Shown one piece after another: positions 1 to 9,283 of a DNA stretch of 64,000 nt. Location of the stretch: NCBI GenBank assembly GCA_015233565.1, contig JADFXM010000007.1, forward strand, positions 62,001 to 126,000, given 5' to 3'. Both the position numbers and the translations under genes were made by a program. The notes below the pieces were generated by a model. The model ran no database searches and was not told the DNA's origin. It saw only the letters and a program-made list of their open reading frames with translations. The stretch is from Candidatus Rifleibacteriota bacterium (GTDB lineage: Bacteria; Muiribacteriota; Ozemobacteria; Ozemobacterales; Ozemobacteraceae). How positions within the stretch are numbered: the first letter of the stretch is position 1; every line of letters starts with the position of its first letter.

Positions 1-89
1 GCTCGCTGTTGATGCAAAAAAGCGAGGTGAAAATTCGAATAAGTGCATAAAAGTATGAAAAATAGGGCATTTTTCGACAGACTCGTTAG
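1..89. repeat. Family E short repeat, copy 1 (cut by the window edge)
   Basis: This stretch matches the right half of the repeats at 86-221 and 16506-16640. It shares the block GCTCGCTG.TGATGC near its left end and finishes with TTTTTCGACAGACTCGTTAG. It carries no open frame of note. Its left part lies outside the window. It abuts copy 2 head-to-tail, sharing the GTTAG junction. Confidence 0.75.
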
Positions 90-221
90 AAATTGTCGGA
101 AAATCTCGGCACATTTTGTTCGGAACAAAACGACCCGCTACTGATGCGGAAAGGCGGGGCGAAAAATTGGGCGGGTACATCAAAATATGGAAATCAAGGT
201 ATTTTTCGACAGACTCGTTAG
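86..221. repeat. Family E short repeat, copy 2
   Basis: An approximately 136-bp element that begins TTAGAAATTGTCGGAAAATC and ends ATTTTTCGACAGACTCGTTA. The two ends form an imperfect inverted repeat around TGTCGAAAAAT. It is in tandem with copy 1 and ends about 40 bp upstream of the Memo-CapA gene, so it may lie in that gene's promoter region. It is non-coding and MITE-like; no transposase is visible. Confidence 0.75.
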
Positions 222-259
222 TACGCCAATGAAAGTAACTTCTAATTATAGGTTTTGAC

Positions 260-2086
260 GTGGAACTTTCGTTCCCGAAGAGAATGTTCCGGCCCGACTT
301 GCGTAAATCAATCGGGCCGACTCTTCTTTTCGCCTGGCTGGTTTTCGCTGGCGCAGTGGTTTTTGCTGAATTTGAAGACAAGCCTTTTCCGCCCTTGTAC
401 ACCGACCCAATCCTGTTTGAAAAAGCCCTTGAACGGGGAAATACAGAGCCCGTCAAAATGCCGGTTTCTGGCATTACAGTGCCGCATCATCTGTTGGTTG
501 CACATTTGACGGCCCGTGGCTTCGGACTGGTTCGGAATCGGCACTATGATCGGATTGTCTTGCTCTGCCCGGATCATTTTCATCGTTCGAAGACAGCGTT
601 TTCGCTGGCCACCCGTGATTTCCGGACAGTCCTGGGGCCGGTAGCCACCGATCGGGATGCGGCGCGCAGGTTGCTCGAAAATCCGTTGGTCAGCTCTGAC
701 AATCTCTTTTCGCATGAGCACGGAATCCAGGCTTTGCTACCATTCGTCGCCCATTTTTGGCCTCAAACCAAGATTGTGGCGTTGGCGATCCGAACCGGAG
801 TAAAACCGTCGGAATTGGATCAACTTGCCGAAAGTCTGCGTCCGCTTCTCAACGCGAAAACACTGCTGGTACAAAGCACCGATTTTTCACATTATCTGCC
901 TCAAGAAGTCGCAAAAGACTGTGACCAGGAGACGCTGAACGTTTTGGCTCTCGGTGATCCGGGTGCGGTATGGCAGCTTAAGCAGCCGAAGCACAATGAC
1001 TGCCTCGGAGCCTTGTATCTGCAGACACGGTTGCAGAAGGAAGTGTTTCAGGCGAGCCCGGTGGTGATCGAAAATCAAAACGCTCAGGAATATTCTCCCG
1101 TTCGGCTCGATGCAACCACCAGTTACATGAACATCCTGTATACAAGCGACTCGAAGATTTTCCTGCCCGGGCAATGCTTCTTTTTCGGGGGGGATGTTTT
1201 TTTTGGCCGAAATGCGACCGGATGGTTGCAACGTCCCGGGGCAATCGCTGCGTTAAGGAAACGCTTACAGGATTTCGGTTGTCGGGACAACCTGATTGCC
1301 AATCTTGAGGGCGTTCTCCTTGATGAGATTCCAGCAAAGACGGGCTTTTGGCAACTGCCAATGCTTGCTGCATCCGCGTCGGTTCTGTTGAAAGAACTTG
1401 GTGTTGTCGCGGTGGGCCTGGTCAACAATCACTCCATGGATTTCGGTCCGAAAGCCTTTGCATCAATGGCCCGAGAGCTCGAACAGGCTGGGGTTCTTTC
1501 CCTAGTTCCAGGCAGCTGTCAAGATTTTGGACTTTTCCGATTGGTGGCACTCACCGATCTTGACAACAATCGCCTGCCGACCACGGAGATCCTGACCAGT
1601 GCCGATCTTCAGCTTTCAAATCAGAAATGCGCCAGCCAGCCATTTCTGGTCTACATCCACTGGGGCCGGGAAGGCCAGGGCTGTCCGGAGAACCGCCAGA
1701 AAGAAATATTCAATATCCTTGCTTCCCAGGGTGTCGACCTCGTGATCGGAGCGCACCCACATTGCCCCGGAAAAATGCTGGGGAACTTAAGGACCCTGAT
1801 GGCTTATTCCCTCGGCAATCTGTATTTCGATCAATGGGGAAATGAGACCACGGGCGCCCTTCTGGAGGTCCGTTTTTTCCGGCAGGGAACGTTTTTCGCG
1901 AGACTTATTCCGATCGGCAATCTCTATATGGACCTGTACAAATCGAATTCGCGGAACACTGACCAAAAACAAAGTTCTGTAAACAACGGAACCAGGATAG
2001 TTGTGCCATCGGGGGAAACGGATACTGAAAAGTTAGCTTCCGATGTACATGTTCTTCATCAGAATAGCGCCTTAACCGGTCATTGA
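260..2086 (+). CDS. Secreted Memo-family / CapA-family fusion protein
   Basis: A 608-residue protein with an N-terminal signal or anchor segment (about residues 17-36, LLFAWLVFAGAVVFA). Residues about 45-290 resemble the Memo/AmmeMemoRadiSam system B family: a VPHHLL block, a CPDHFH block and an STDFSHY block supply the conserved histidines and acidic residues. Residues about 305-560 match CapA (poly-gamma-glutamate capsule, metallophosphatase-like): FGGDVFFGRN, NLEGVL, VNNHSMDFG, IHWGRE, GAHPHCPG and YSLGNLYFDQ. CapA proteins are implicated in anionic polymer synthesis or export; Memo proteins are metal-binding dioxygenase-like. The frame opens with GTG at 260; an ATG at 284 would remove eight residues and neither has a strong ribosome site. 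The gene is monocistronic in view and more GC-rich than most of the window. The substrate is unknown. Confidence 0.85.
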   Translation: MELSFPKRMFRPDLRKSIGPTLLFAWLVFAGAVVFAEFEDKPFPPLYTDPILFEKALERGNTEPVKMPVSGITVPHHLLVAHLTARGFGLVRNRHYDRIVLLCPDHFHRSKTAFSLATRDFRTVLGPVATDRDAARRLLENPLVSSDNLFSHEHGIQALLPFVAHFWPQTKIVALAIRTGVKPSELDQLAESLRPLLNAKTLLVQSTDFSHYLPQEVAKDCDQETLNVLALGDPGAVWQLKQPKHNDCLGALYLQTRLQKEVFQASPVVIENQNAQEYSPVRLDATTSYMNILYTSDSKIFLPGQCFFFGGDVFFGRNATGWLQRPGAIAALRKRLQDFGCRDNLIANLEGVLLDEIPAKTGFWQLPMLAASASVLLKELGVVAVGLVNNHSMDFGPKAFASMARELEQAGVLSLVPGSCQDFGLFRLVALTDLDNNRLPTTEILTSADLQLSNQKCASQPFLVYIHWGREGQGCPENRQKEIFNILASQGVDLVIGAHPHCPGKMLGNLRTLMAYSLGNLYFDQWGNETTGALLEVRFFRQGTFFARLIPIGNLYMDLYKSNSRNTDQKQSSVNNGTRIVVPSGETDTEKLASDVHVLHQNSALTGH

Positions 2087-2151
2087 GAAAACCCCCCCGA
2101 AGATTTATTCTGATATCATTTTTGCAGAAAAACAAATTTGGGTTTGCTCTG

Positions 2152-2274
2152 CAGGTGTGAAAAAATAGGGTGATTTGCAAAAGTACAATACCGGCGCGCC
2201 TCACCAACAAACCGTTGTGAAATTTTTCACCTGGATTGGCAACCGGTGTTTGATAATTTTTCACAGCTTCTCTG
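2152..2274. repeat. Family B-like arm (GTGTGAAAAA repeat)
   Basis: This non-coding element starts CAGGTGTGAAAAAATAGGG and ends TTTTTCACAGCTTCTCTG, an inverted pair also seen as the right arm of the 253-bp units at 14395 and 41398. It has a GTACAAT block in the same relative position. It lies just after the Memo-CapA stop codon and could form a large hairpin in the transcript. Confidence 0.65.
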
Positions 2275-2279
2275 AAGAT

Positions 2280-2432
2280 CAGATATCCTGATGCGTATTT
2301 GAATTGATCAGAAATTCAGAGTTTCCAACCGGAAATCCATTTGGCACTTTTCAAGGAAAAAAAAAGTGTTTATCTATGCAGAAAATTCTTCAAAATTGTG
2401 CCAAATGAGTTCTTTTTAAATCAGGAAGTCTG
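2280..2432. repeat. Family A MITE-like element, copy 1
   Basis: A 153-bp element bounded by CAGATATCCTGAT and ATCAGGAAGTCTG (imperfect 13-bp inverted ends). An internal inverted pair CATTTGGCAC / GTGCCAAATG makes a second stem. It is flanked by the direct repeat AAGAT (2275-2279 and 2433-2437), a clean 5-bp target duplication. It is over 85 percent identical by eye to 9107-9256. It is inserted between two family B-like arms. Confidence 0.85.
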
Positions 2433-2555
2433 AAGATATGAAAAAATTCAAAAAATCGAAAAAAAATCCAAGTGCGAAATATCACAAACGATTGTTGGCG
2501 GAGTCCTTAGGTGCTGTACTTCCACGAATAACCCTAATTTTTCACAACTTCTCTG
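2433..2555. repeat. Family B-like arm, degenerate
   Basis: After the family A insertion the sequence resumes as ATATGAAAAAATTC and runs to TTTTTCACAACTTCTCTG, repeating the termini of the B-like arm at 2152-2274 with more divergence. A GTACTTCCACGAAT block corresponds to the internal GTACAAT block read in the other orientation. It lies immediately downstream of the hybrid kinase that ends at 2613 on the minus strand. Confidence 0.5.
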
Positions 2556-2612
2556 AAGGGTTACTTTGAGCAATTTTTCTAAAAGATGATCGATCACGCT
2601 TGGTTTGCAGGT

Positions 2613-4325
2613 CTATTCTTCTCCCACCTGCTTTCGATCCAATACTTCGCGAACCTTCGCAGCCAGATCATTCATCGAAAACGGTTTTGGCAGGAAATTT
2701 CCGGTTCCCTGCAAAGGGCCTCCTGAGGCAATCACCGCGGCTGCGTTACCCGACAGAAACAACGACCGGATCTTGGAACGGCGGCTCTGAATCAGCTTGA
2801 ACAGATCCATTCCGTTCATCTCAGACAATGCAACGTCGCTCAACAGAAGATGAATCTCGCTGCCATAATTGTCAGCCAATCGGATGGCCTCCCCTGATGT
2901 ACCCGCGCTCAATACATGATATTTCATCGATTCGAGCATCGTCCTGGTCATTTCCATCAGCCTGGGATCATCCTCGACCAGAAGCAGGGTTTCCTGGCCG
3001 CAAGTGGGTGGAGTTTCGGGGGCGGAAGCAGTGAACGTTTCAAGATGGCCGGAATGACGGGGAAGGTAGATCTCGAAGGTAGTTCCCTGCCCGGAAGCAC
3101 TGATAACGCGAATATAGCCATCATTTTGTTTCACTGCACCATAAACTGTGGCAAGACCCAGCCCGGTGCCTCTGCCTTTGTCCTTTGTTGTGAAAAAAGG
3201 CTCGAAAAGATGTGATTGGGTCTCCTTGTCCATGCCACAGCCCGTATCCCGTAACATGAGGCGAACATATTCTCCCATTGGAATGGACTCGGGTGGTCCG
3301 CAGGAAACCTTATCAATGACAATGTTGTTCGTTTCGATGATGATTTGACCAGCTCCGGTAATGGAATCACTGGCGTTAACACAGAGGTTGTCGAGAATCT
3401 GGTCGACATGGCTGGGATCCATTTTGACCGGCCAAAGGTTGGCACCCGGTTTCAAAACGAGCTCAACATTCTCGCCGATGAGTCGTTGCAGGATCTTGAC
3501 CATGCTCACGATTGATTCATTCAGAGCCAGAACCTGCCGGCAGACCGGCTGCCTTCGAGCGAAGGTCAGAAGTTGGTGTGTGAGGCCGGCGGAACGGCGG
3601 GCGGCAACACGAATTTCATCGATCAAGGCATAAGTCTTGTCGACCGGGCTCAACTGTACCAGCGCCAATTCAGCGCAACCGAGTATTACTCCCAGCATGT
3701 TGTTGAAGTCGTGCGCGATCCCACCTGCCAGCCGTCCGATTGCTTCCATCTTCCGGGCCTGGATCAACTGTTCCTCTAGCTTCTGTCGTTCTGCTTCGGC
3801 TAGTTTGCGCTCGGCGATGTCACGCTCAAGAAGACGATTCGCTTCCTCAAGTTGCAGCATTTTTCCTTCCAATTTGCGAACCAAGACTGCGTTGTACCCG
3901 ATGTAGTAATCGGATTTATCAGCAGGCTTAGGCGCGGCGATCTGCTTTCCGGCCTCGAAATTGGAGCTAATATCCGATAGTAGGGAAAGAAATTTTTCAG
4001 GTTCGACCGGCTTAATGATGAAGAGGTCCGCGCCCAGGCTGAGGGCGAATTCTTCGTCCTTGTGATCGGTATAGGTGGCGGTGTAGAAAACGAACGGGAT
4101 GTTCTTTAGTAGACCATCTTCCTTCCAAGCGCGGCACAAGGCGTATCCATCCATCACCGGCATCAGAATGTCGCTGATTATCATATCCGGCGGAGCTTGG
4201 TGTGCACTTTCCAGTGCTTCGGTGCCGTTCGAAGCCTGTCTAACTAAATACCCCTTACTGGACAGAAGCAGCTGCATAATGTACAGGTTTTGCTGGTTGT
4301 CATCGACGATCAATAGTCGTTTCAT
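2613..4325 (-). CDS. REC-HisKA-HATPase-REC hybrid histidine kinase
   Basis: A soluble 570-residue hybrid kinase with no membrane segment. An N-terminal receiver (about 1-120, [10 protein letters not shown] and SDILMPVMDG with phosphoacceptor Asp near 52) is followed by a coiled coil (about 145-195), a HisKA box GRLAGGIAHDFNN (His near 206), an HATPase with GRGTGLGLATVYG, and a C-terminal receiver (LLSDVALSEMNG). The start at 4325 is preferred over an in-frame start 105 bases upstream because the receiver begins there, a GGAGAA site precedes it, and its ATG overlaps the TGA of the upstream receiver gene as ATGA. That overlap implies translational coupling. It probably takes its signal through its own N-terminal receiver, passed from the kinase at 4720-6714. 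The output is not visible. Confidence 0.92.
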   Translation of the reverse strand: MKRLLIVDDNQQNLYIMQLLLSSKGYLVRQASNGTEALESAHQAPPDMIISDILMPVMDGYALCRAWKEDGLLKNIPFVFYTATYTDHKDEEFALSLGADLFIIKPVEPEKFLSLLSDISSNFEAGKQIAAPKPADKSDYYIGYNAVLVRKLEGKMLQLEEANRLLERDIAERKLAEAERQKLEEQLIQARKMEAIGRLAGGIAHDFNNMLGVILGCAELALVQLSPVDKTYALIDEIRVAARRSAGLTHQLLTFARRQPVCRQVLALNESIVSMVKILQRLIGENVELVLKPGANLWPVKMDPSHVDQILDNLCVNASDSITGAGQIIIETNNIVIDKVSCGPPESIPMGEYVRLMLRDTGCGMDKETQSHLFEPFFTTKDKGRGTGLGLATVYGAVKQNDGYIRVISASGQGTTFEIYLPRHSGHLETFTASAPETPPTCGQETLLLVEDDPRLMEMTRTMLESMKYHVLSAGTSGEAIRLADNYGSEIHLLLSDVALSEMNGMDLFKLIQSRRSKIRSLFLSGNAAAVIASGGPLQGTGNFLPKPFSMNDLAAKVREVLDRKQVGEE

Positions 4326-4723
4326 GGAATTCTCCCCAAGCTGGTTCCCCGTTTGTTGGCGGGTAAATACTGCTCGATCTGCGAAATAAACGTGGCCGGG
4401 TTGATCGGTTTTTCGAGGTAGCCCGCACACCCCACTTCCAGTATTCGCTCACGATCGCCGGGCATCGCGTATGATGTGACGGCAACTATCGGGATAAGCC
4501 GCATTTCCTCATTCTTTTTCAGCTCGCGGGCGACGGAGTATCCATCCAGAACCGGCAACTGGATATCCAACAGGATCAGATCAGGTTTTCCCTGGAGTGC
4601 CTGCTTGATGCCTGCTTCCCCGTCCTGCGCGTGAATGACCTGGTAGCCGAATTTCTCCAGGATGAACGTCACGAGGTATGCATTCTTCTGGTTATCTTCG
4701 ATGATCAAAATCGTAGTTTTCAT
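4322..4723 (-). CDS. Single-domain response regulator (CheY/DivK type)
   Basis: A 133-residue stand-alone receiver domain: the acidic pocket appears in [12 protein letters not shown], the phosphoacceptor in [13 protein letters not shown], the switch Thr in IVAVTSYAM and the conserved Lys in GYLEKPIN. There is no DNA-binding or enzymatic output, so it most likely shuttles phosphate between the flanking kinases. It overlaps both neighbours by four bases (ATGA at 4720-4723 and 4322-4325), forming a coupled three-gene unit with a PAS kinase upstream and a hybrid kinase downstream. Confidence 0.93.
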   Translation of the reverse strand: MKTTILIIEDNQKNAYLVTFILEKFGYQVIHAQDGEAGIKQALQGKPDLILLDIQLPVLDGYSVARELKKNEEMRLIPIVAVTSYAMPGDRERILEVGCAGYLEKPINPATFISQIEQYLPANKRGTSLGRIP

Positions 4724-6714
4724 GTCACGATCCTCTCGAAAGGCAAAGTAAAGACAAAGCGGCTTCCTTTGCCCAGTTCACTTTCGACACGGATTTCGCC
4801 TCCCATTGACTCCACCAGCCTTTTACAGATGGAAAGTCCCAATCCGGTACCTTCATATTGGCGAGAAGTCCCGGAATCCACTTGTCGAAACGGTTTGAAC
4901 AGAGTTTCCGCATCCGCAGGCAGGATGCCGATTCCTGTGTCAGAGACACTAAATTCCAGCCATCCGCCGTCAACCCGGCCTTCGAGACGGACTTCTCCTC
5001 GGTCGGTGAACTTAACAGCGTTGCTGAGGAGGTTGATGAGAATCTGCTCCACCCGCCGCCGGTCCCCGGCGATCTGCGCAATCGTTGGCGCAATGACCGT
5101 GGTCATCACCAGCCCCTTTTTTCCCGCTAAGGGCTCGATCTTCCCGAGGGCATCCCTGATTGTCGTCTGCATGTCGAATTGTTCGCGAGACAGCTCGATC
5201 TGGCCTGACTCGATCTTGGAAATGTCCAGCACGTCATTGATCAGTGCCAGCAGATGGCGGGCGCTCTCCTGGACCATGTTGAGCTGCTTCTCCTGCTCGG
5301 GGTTCAATGTTCCGACCAGTCCCATAAGCAGAATGCCGGTGAAACCTATGATGGAGTTGAGCGGAGTGCGCAGTTCGTGCGACATAGTTGCAAGGAAAGT
5401 CGATTTGAGACGGTCGGACTCTTTGGCCTGATCCAGTGCTACCGCCAGTTCGGCGGTCCGCTCGGCCACCCGACGCTCCAATTCAGACGCATGGCGTTGC
5501 AGGTCATTATGGAGACGGCGGATTTCACCCTCCGCCCGTTTGCGGTCGGTGATATCCGTGCCAATACTCAGTATCTCGGCCACCTGCCCCTGCTGGTCCA
5601 ATACGACCTGGTTTGTCCAGTTTATCCAGACTCGCTCGCCGTTGCGACGGATGTTCTCGTTGACGTTTTGTTCGAATGCTTTCGGGTCGGCGCAAATCTG
5701 CCCGATGAATTGCCGCATGTCGCGACCGCTACTTTCGGTAGTCGGAACGATAGTGCCAATTACGTGGCGACCGAGTATTTCCCCGTTGGGGTATCCAAAG
5801 AACCGCTGGCCGAATTCGTTGAGAAAGGTGATTTGTCCATCCGATTTCCACCTCAGAATAATACTGTTGGCCTTCTCCACAAGCTCGCGATACTTGCGCT
5901 CGCTCTCCGCCAGCCGATCCTCGGTCATCTTGCGTTCGGTGATATCGTGAACTGAACCTACCAAGCCGATGCAGTGGTTTGATTCATCAAACATGGGGGC
6001 TATGCTGATTTCCCCGGTAAGACGCCCGGTCGGATAATCGGATGTCTCCTCCCATCGCATGATCTTCTTTTCCCGGATCGCGGTCGCATATCTCTCAAGC
6101 ACCAATGAAAGCGATGATTCCGGGATGACATCCTGCACTAGCTTTCCGACGATCTGATCGGCATACAACCCGGTGACAGTGAGGAAACATTTATTAACTG
6201 AAGTAAAGCGATAATTTCCGTCTTCTTCGACCTTGAGGTTGAAGATGACATCTTCGACTGTCTCGTAGATCAGGGAGATCTGGCGTTCCCTCTCTTTGAG
6301 AGCTTCTTCCATCTGTCTTCGTAACGTAATATCCCTTACGGTTGCCTGAATCAGCGTTTCTGCATTCAGTTCAACCCGGGATAAGCTTACTTCAGCCAGA
6401 AATGACACCCCGTCCCTGCGGATGTGTTTCCATTCAAAGGTGTGAGATCCCTCCGTTTCGGCTTGGCTTATCATTTCCAGGGCTTTTTGCTTGGAGGACC
6501 GGCCATCCGGTTGGGTGGGTGGTGAAAAATCGTAGGGTGGCGCGCCGATGATCTGTTCTCGGCTGCACCCGAACATTGCAAGCGCCCGTGCGTTACAGTC
6601 GATGAAGCGGTCGCAATGCATAAGCAGAATTGCATCGCCGGCGGTCTCGAACAACGTGCGATATTTCAGTTCGCTTTCGCGTAGGGTCTTTTCGACCTGG
6701 TTTTGTCCTGTCAT
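4720..6714 (-). CDS. Triple-PAS sensor histidine kinase
   Basis: A cytoplasmic 664-residue kinase without membrane helices. It has three PAS/PAC units (about 15-135, 145-265 and 270-395; PAC endings [20 protein letters not shown] and [10 protein letters not shown]), a coiled coil, a HisKA box [15 protein letters not shown] (His about 435) and an HATPase domain with DTGIGI and [12 protein letters not shown]. It is the first gene of the coupled phosphorelay and has no receiver of its own, so the single receiver encoded next is its likely partner. The ligand (redox, heme, flavin or other) cannot be told from sequence. The gene and its two partners are GC-rich compared with the centre of the window. 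Confidence 0.93.
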   Translation of the reverse strand: MTGQNQVEKTLRESELKYRTLFETAGDAILLMHCDRFIDCNARALAMFGCSREQIIGAPPYDFSPPTQPDGRSSKQKALEMISQAETEGSHTFEWKHIRRDGVSFLAEVSLSRVELNAETLIQATVRDITLRRQMEEALKERERQISLIYETVEDVIFNLKVEEDGNYRFTSVNKCFLTVTGLYADQIVGKLVQDVIPESSLSLVLERYATAIREKKIMRWEETSDYPTGRLTGEISIAPMFDESNHCIGLVGSVHDITERKMTEDRLAESERKYRELVEKANSIILRWKSDGQITFLNEFGQRFFGYPNGEILGRHVIGTIVPTTESSGRDMRQFIGQICADPKAFEQNVNENIRRNGERVWINWTNQVVLDQQGQVAEILSIGTDITDRKRAEGEIRRLHNDLQRHASELERRVAERTAELAVALDQAKESDRLKSTFLATMSHELRTPLNSIIGFTGILLMGLVGTLNPEQEKQLNMVQESARHLLALINDVLDISKIESGQIELSREQFDMQTTIRDALGKIEPLAGKKGLVMTTVIAPTIAQIAGDRRRVEQILINLLSNAVKFTDRGEVRLEGRVDGGWLEFSVSDTGIGILPADAETLFKPFRQVDSGTSRQYEGTGLGLSICKRLVESMGGEIRVESELGKGSRFVFTLPFERIVT

Positions 6715-7652
6715 CTGAACCCTCCTGCAGGATCCTTGGTCAGCCGATCGACCATGTCTTCTTCATTGAATGCTCTATTCAACTTCCGGCTATCTTTTTG
6801 AAATCACGTAAAAACAGCTTCCAGATCCACTTCTCCATGTCTATTTTGGTTGAAAGACCAGAAGACACGGGACTGCTGTGTTTCCTGTGGTGTCTTTGAA
6901 GTTACGGAATTTCTGCGTGTTCATCAGGTGAACATAGATCTTCTAGGTCTCAAACCTCACACTCGACGACACATGTTTGCCATCGAGGTACTTTTGTTTT
7001 TCTTCGATCTTGGGAGCTGTCTCTTTCGACAGGTTCGAACAGGCCAGCTTCCGTCCATTATTTTTTTGCTGAAGGTAAAGATTATCTGCTTTTTACCGGG
7101 CGCATCCACAGCAGTATCTCCAGAGACTGCGGGGTGATCTAATCCCCGACGGGGGAATCTAGTTCACCGTGATCTCTTGGCCCCACTGAAGTCCAACTGT
7201 AAGCAACGCCAAACTTGCCAACGCCTTGATAGGAATTTGCTATTTACAACCTTGAAAGTAGCATTTTAGATTTTGAATGTCAAATGCCATTTTTTTGGAC
7301 AGTGTAGTAATATTAATGAATAAATCACCTTGAAATCAGCATGAACATAGAAATACAAAATTAGGAGGAATATGCTTTTTTGTTCTACCAAGGTTTTCTG
7401 CATTTAGTCTTAAATTTGAGCTAAAATTACCAGCCAGCTTGCTGGTCTATTTTTGCTGCATTTGCTAAAATTTTACTTAAATTTGGAGATTTTGAAAGTT
7501 TCACCGATTGATATTGCAAGTATTGAGAAGCTGAAGATTCCTGAAAAAATTGCAAAAGCTTGAAGTTGTGAATATAATTAGTGCAGCATCAAGTGATCAC
7601 CATAAAAATTCAATGATAATTTCCCGTATGAATTTTTGTAGGACAAGGGAGA
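6715..7652. other. Long intergenic region at a composition boundary
   Basis: No convincing gene is seen in these 938 bases. The left part (to about 7140) keeps the higher GC of the phosphorelay genes, and the right part is strongly AT-rich, as in the next genes. At the switch, 7132-7167 can form a hairpin (GGTGATCTAATCCCC paired imperfectly with GGGGAATCTAGTTCACC). Short frames in the left part have no family signature. Promoters for the divergent neighbours should lie here. Confidence 0.4.
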
Positions 7653-8936
7653 ATGGCTTTGGAAGAATTTATTAATGCATTGATTTCAGAGGAATTAAAG
7701 CCGGCCTTGGGATGTACCGAACCTATTGCTGTTGCTCTCACTGCCAGCTATGCCGGGAAAGCTCTCCGGGATTCCGGAGATGAACCTGAAAAGATCTTTG
7801 TTGAGTTGGACAAAAATGTTTTCAAAAATGGAAAGGTAGTTAGCATTCCAGCGCCTGAACCCATGCGTGGAAATTTATTTGCGGCGCCTCTAGGTGCTCT
7901 GCTTGCAAAGCCGGAAAGCGGTTTTCAATTATTGCAAAGTCTTGATCTGGACATTTGCAAAAGAGCCAGGGAAATGGTTGATAAAGGTAATGTACAAGTA
8001 AAATTGAATTCTCTGCATAAACAACTATTTATCCAAGTTAAAGTTTCCGGAAAAAATGGCCACGTAGCGATTGCCAGATCGCAAAAACGACATGATAATC
8101 TTGTGTATCTTAGCATTGATGAGCAGATTCTTTTGGAGAAAAATGATTCCGAAGTGCCCCCGTCCAGTCAGGTTGATTTTTCCAAAGTCTCCACCCGGGA
8201 ATTTTTTCGAGCGATATCACACTGGATTCCCACCAAGACTGTGGTAGAACGCTTGCAAGAAGGGATTGCAATGAATCTTCGGGTTATGGAAGCAGGATTG
8301 ACAGGATATGGAACTGGCGTGGGAAAAAGAATCGGCGAAATTGGGACGGTAAATTGTTCCCAGAACAAACTGATTTCAAAATGCTCCGCAGCGGTTGACG
8401 CAAGAATGTCAGGGTTTTCCCTTCCTGTAATGAGCGTAACCGGCAGTGGGAACCAAGGATTATTGGTTTTTTTATTGCACCATTTATATGCTGAGTGTTA
8501 CAAAAAAACTGAAGTGTCCCTTTACCGAGCATTGATTTTTGCAATTTTCCTGGCCTCGCGGATCAAAAGCCATTCCGGTCGTTTGTCAGCCCTTTGTGGA
8601 TGCGTAATTTCCTCAGGTTTGGCTGGTTCTGCCAGTCTTTGTATGCTTGAAAATCTGGATTACGAAGTAGCTGAAGCTTCATTTCATATCATGGCTGCTG
8701 ATATAATGGGAATTCTGTGCGATGGCGCCAAAGCTTCCTGTGCTCTTAAAGCTGCTACGGGTATCAATTCTTTATTACGGAGTTTGAAACTTGCTGCAAG
8801 CGGTTTCAAACTTCCATTACACGAAGGAATAATCGGCAATTCCATTGACGACACCATTATTAATATTGGTAAAATCGCCAACCCTGGAATGGTCGAAACC
8901 GATGTTGAAATTCTAAAAATCCTTCAGGAAGAATGA
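7653..8936 (+). CDS. UPF0597 / L-cysteine desulfidase-like enzyme
   Basis: A 427-residue protein with the family hallmark LKPALGCTEPIAVALTAS (Cys at residue 21), a GYGTGVGKRIGE block, SVTGSGNQGL, and the C-terminal cysteine-rich part LCGCVISSGLAGSA and GILCDGAKASCALK, which supplies candidate [4Fe-4S] ligands. Characterised relatives break L-cysteine down to pyruvate, ammonia and sulfide, or act as serine-dehydratase-like lyases, in the cytoplasm. The ATG at 7653 follows an AAGGGAGA sequence at very short spacing. It stands alone with no transporter or regulator beside it. The choice between cysteine and another amino-acid substrate is inference. Confidence 0.88.
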   Translation: MALEEFINALISEELKPALGCTEPIAVALTASYAGKALRDSGDEPEKIFVELDKNVFKNGKVVSIPAPEPMRGNLFAAPLGALLAKPESGFQLLQSLDLDICKRAREMVDKGNVQVKLNSLHKQLFIQVKVSGKNGHVAIARSQKRHDNLVYLSIDEQILLEKNDSEVPPSSQVDFSKVSTREFFRAISHWIPTKTVVERLQEGIAMNLRVMEAGLTGYGTGVGKRIGEIGTVNCSQNKLISKCSAAVDARMSGFSLPVMSVTGSGNQGLLVFLLHHLYAECYKKTEVSLYRALIFAIFLASRIKSHSGRLSALCGCVISSGLAGSASLCMLENLDYEVAEASFHIMAADIMGILCDGAKASCALKAATGINSLLRSLKLAASGFKLPLHEGIIGNSIDDTIINIGKIANPGMVETDVEILKILQEE

Positions 8937-9016
8937 GAAGGAATTTTGTCTCAGACGAAGACTAGTCCTTAGTCACAGATGAGTTCAGATGTTGATCGCG
9001 AAGGCCGTTTCGACTC

Positions 9017-9056
9017 CGCTCAACGACCGGGCGGGTGACAGAGCGGAGTCGAAGTC
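9017..9056. other. Hairpin (TTCGACTCCGCTC inverted repeat)
   Basis: A 13-base perfect inverted repeat, TTCGACTCCGCTC and GAGCGGAGTCGAA, separated by a GC-rich loop. It lies about 80 bases after the UPF0597 stop codon. There is no T-run directly after the stem, so it is more likely a dispersed palindromic repeat than an intrinsic terminator. Confidence 0.6.
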
Positions 9057-9106
9057 ATGGAATCAAGATGAGATTCGCTGAGTAGACCAAAACTTGGAAT
9101 TAACTT

Positions 9107-9256
9107 CAGATATCCTGATGCGTATTTGAATTGATCAGAAATTCAGAGTTTCCAACCGGAAATCCACCTGGCACTTTTCACGGAAAAAAGTGTTTATTTA
9201 TGCTGAAAATTCCTCAAAATTGTGCCAAATGAGTTCCTTCTAAATCAGGAAGTCTG
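9107..9256. repeat. Family A MITE-like element, copy 2
   Basis: A 150-bp element with termini CAGATATCCTGAT and ATCAGGAAGTCTG, flanked by the perfect 5-bp direct repeat AACTT (9102-9106 and 9257-9261). It carries the same internal GGCAC...GTGCC pairing as 2280-2432. It lies directly downstream of the secreted protein gene that ends at 9284 on the minus strand, so its hairpin may cap that transcript. Confidence 0.87.
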
Positions 9257-9283
9257 AACTTGCCATAAATTCAATTCGAAGAA

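Noticed and set aside
6850-7137. 95-codon plus-strand frame in the gap before the UPF0597 gene
   Set aside because: It has no ribosome site, no family pattern, and a composition typical of non-coding sequence.
9017-9056. Hairpin after the UPF0597 gene as a terminator
   Set aside because: There is no T-run after the stem. The sequence looks like a dispersed palindrome instead.
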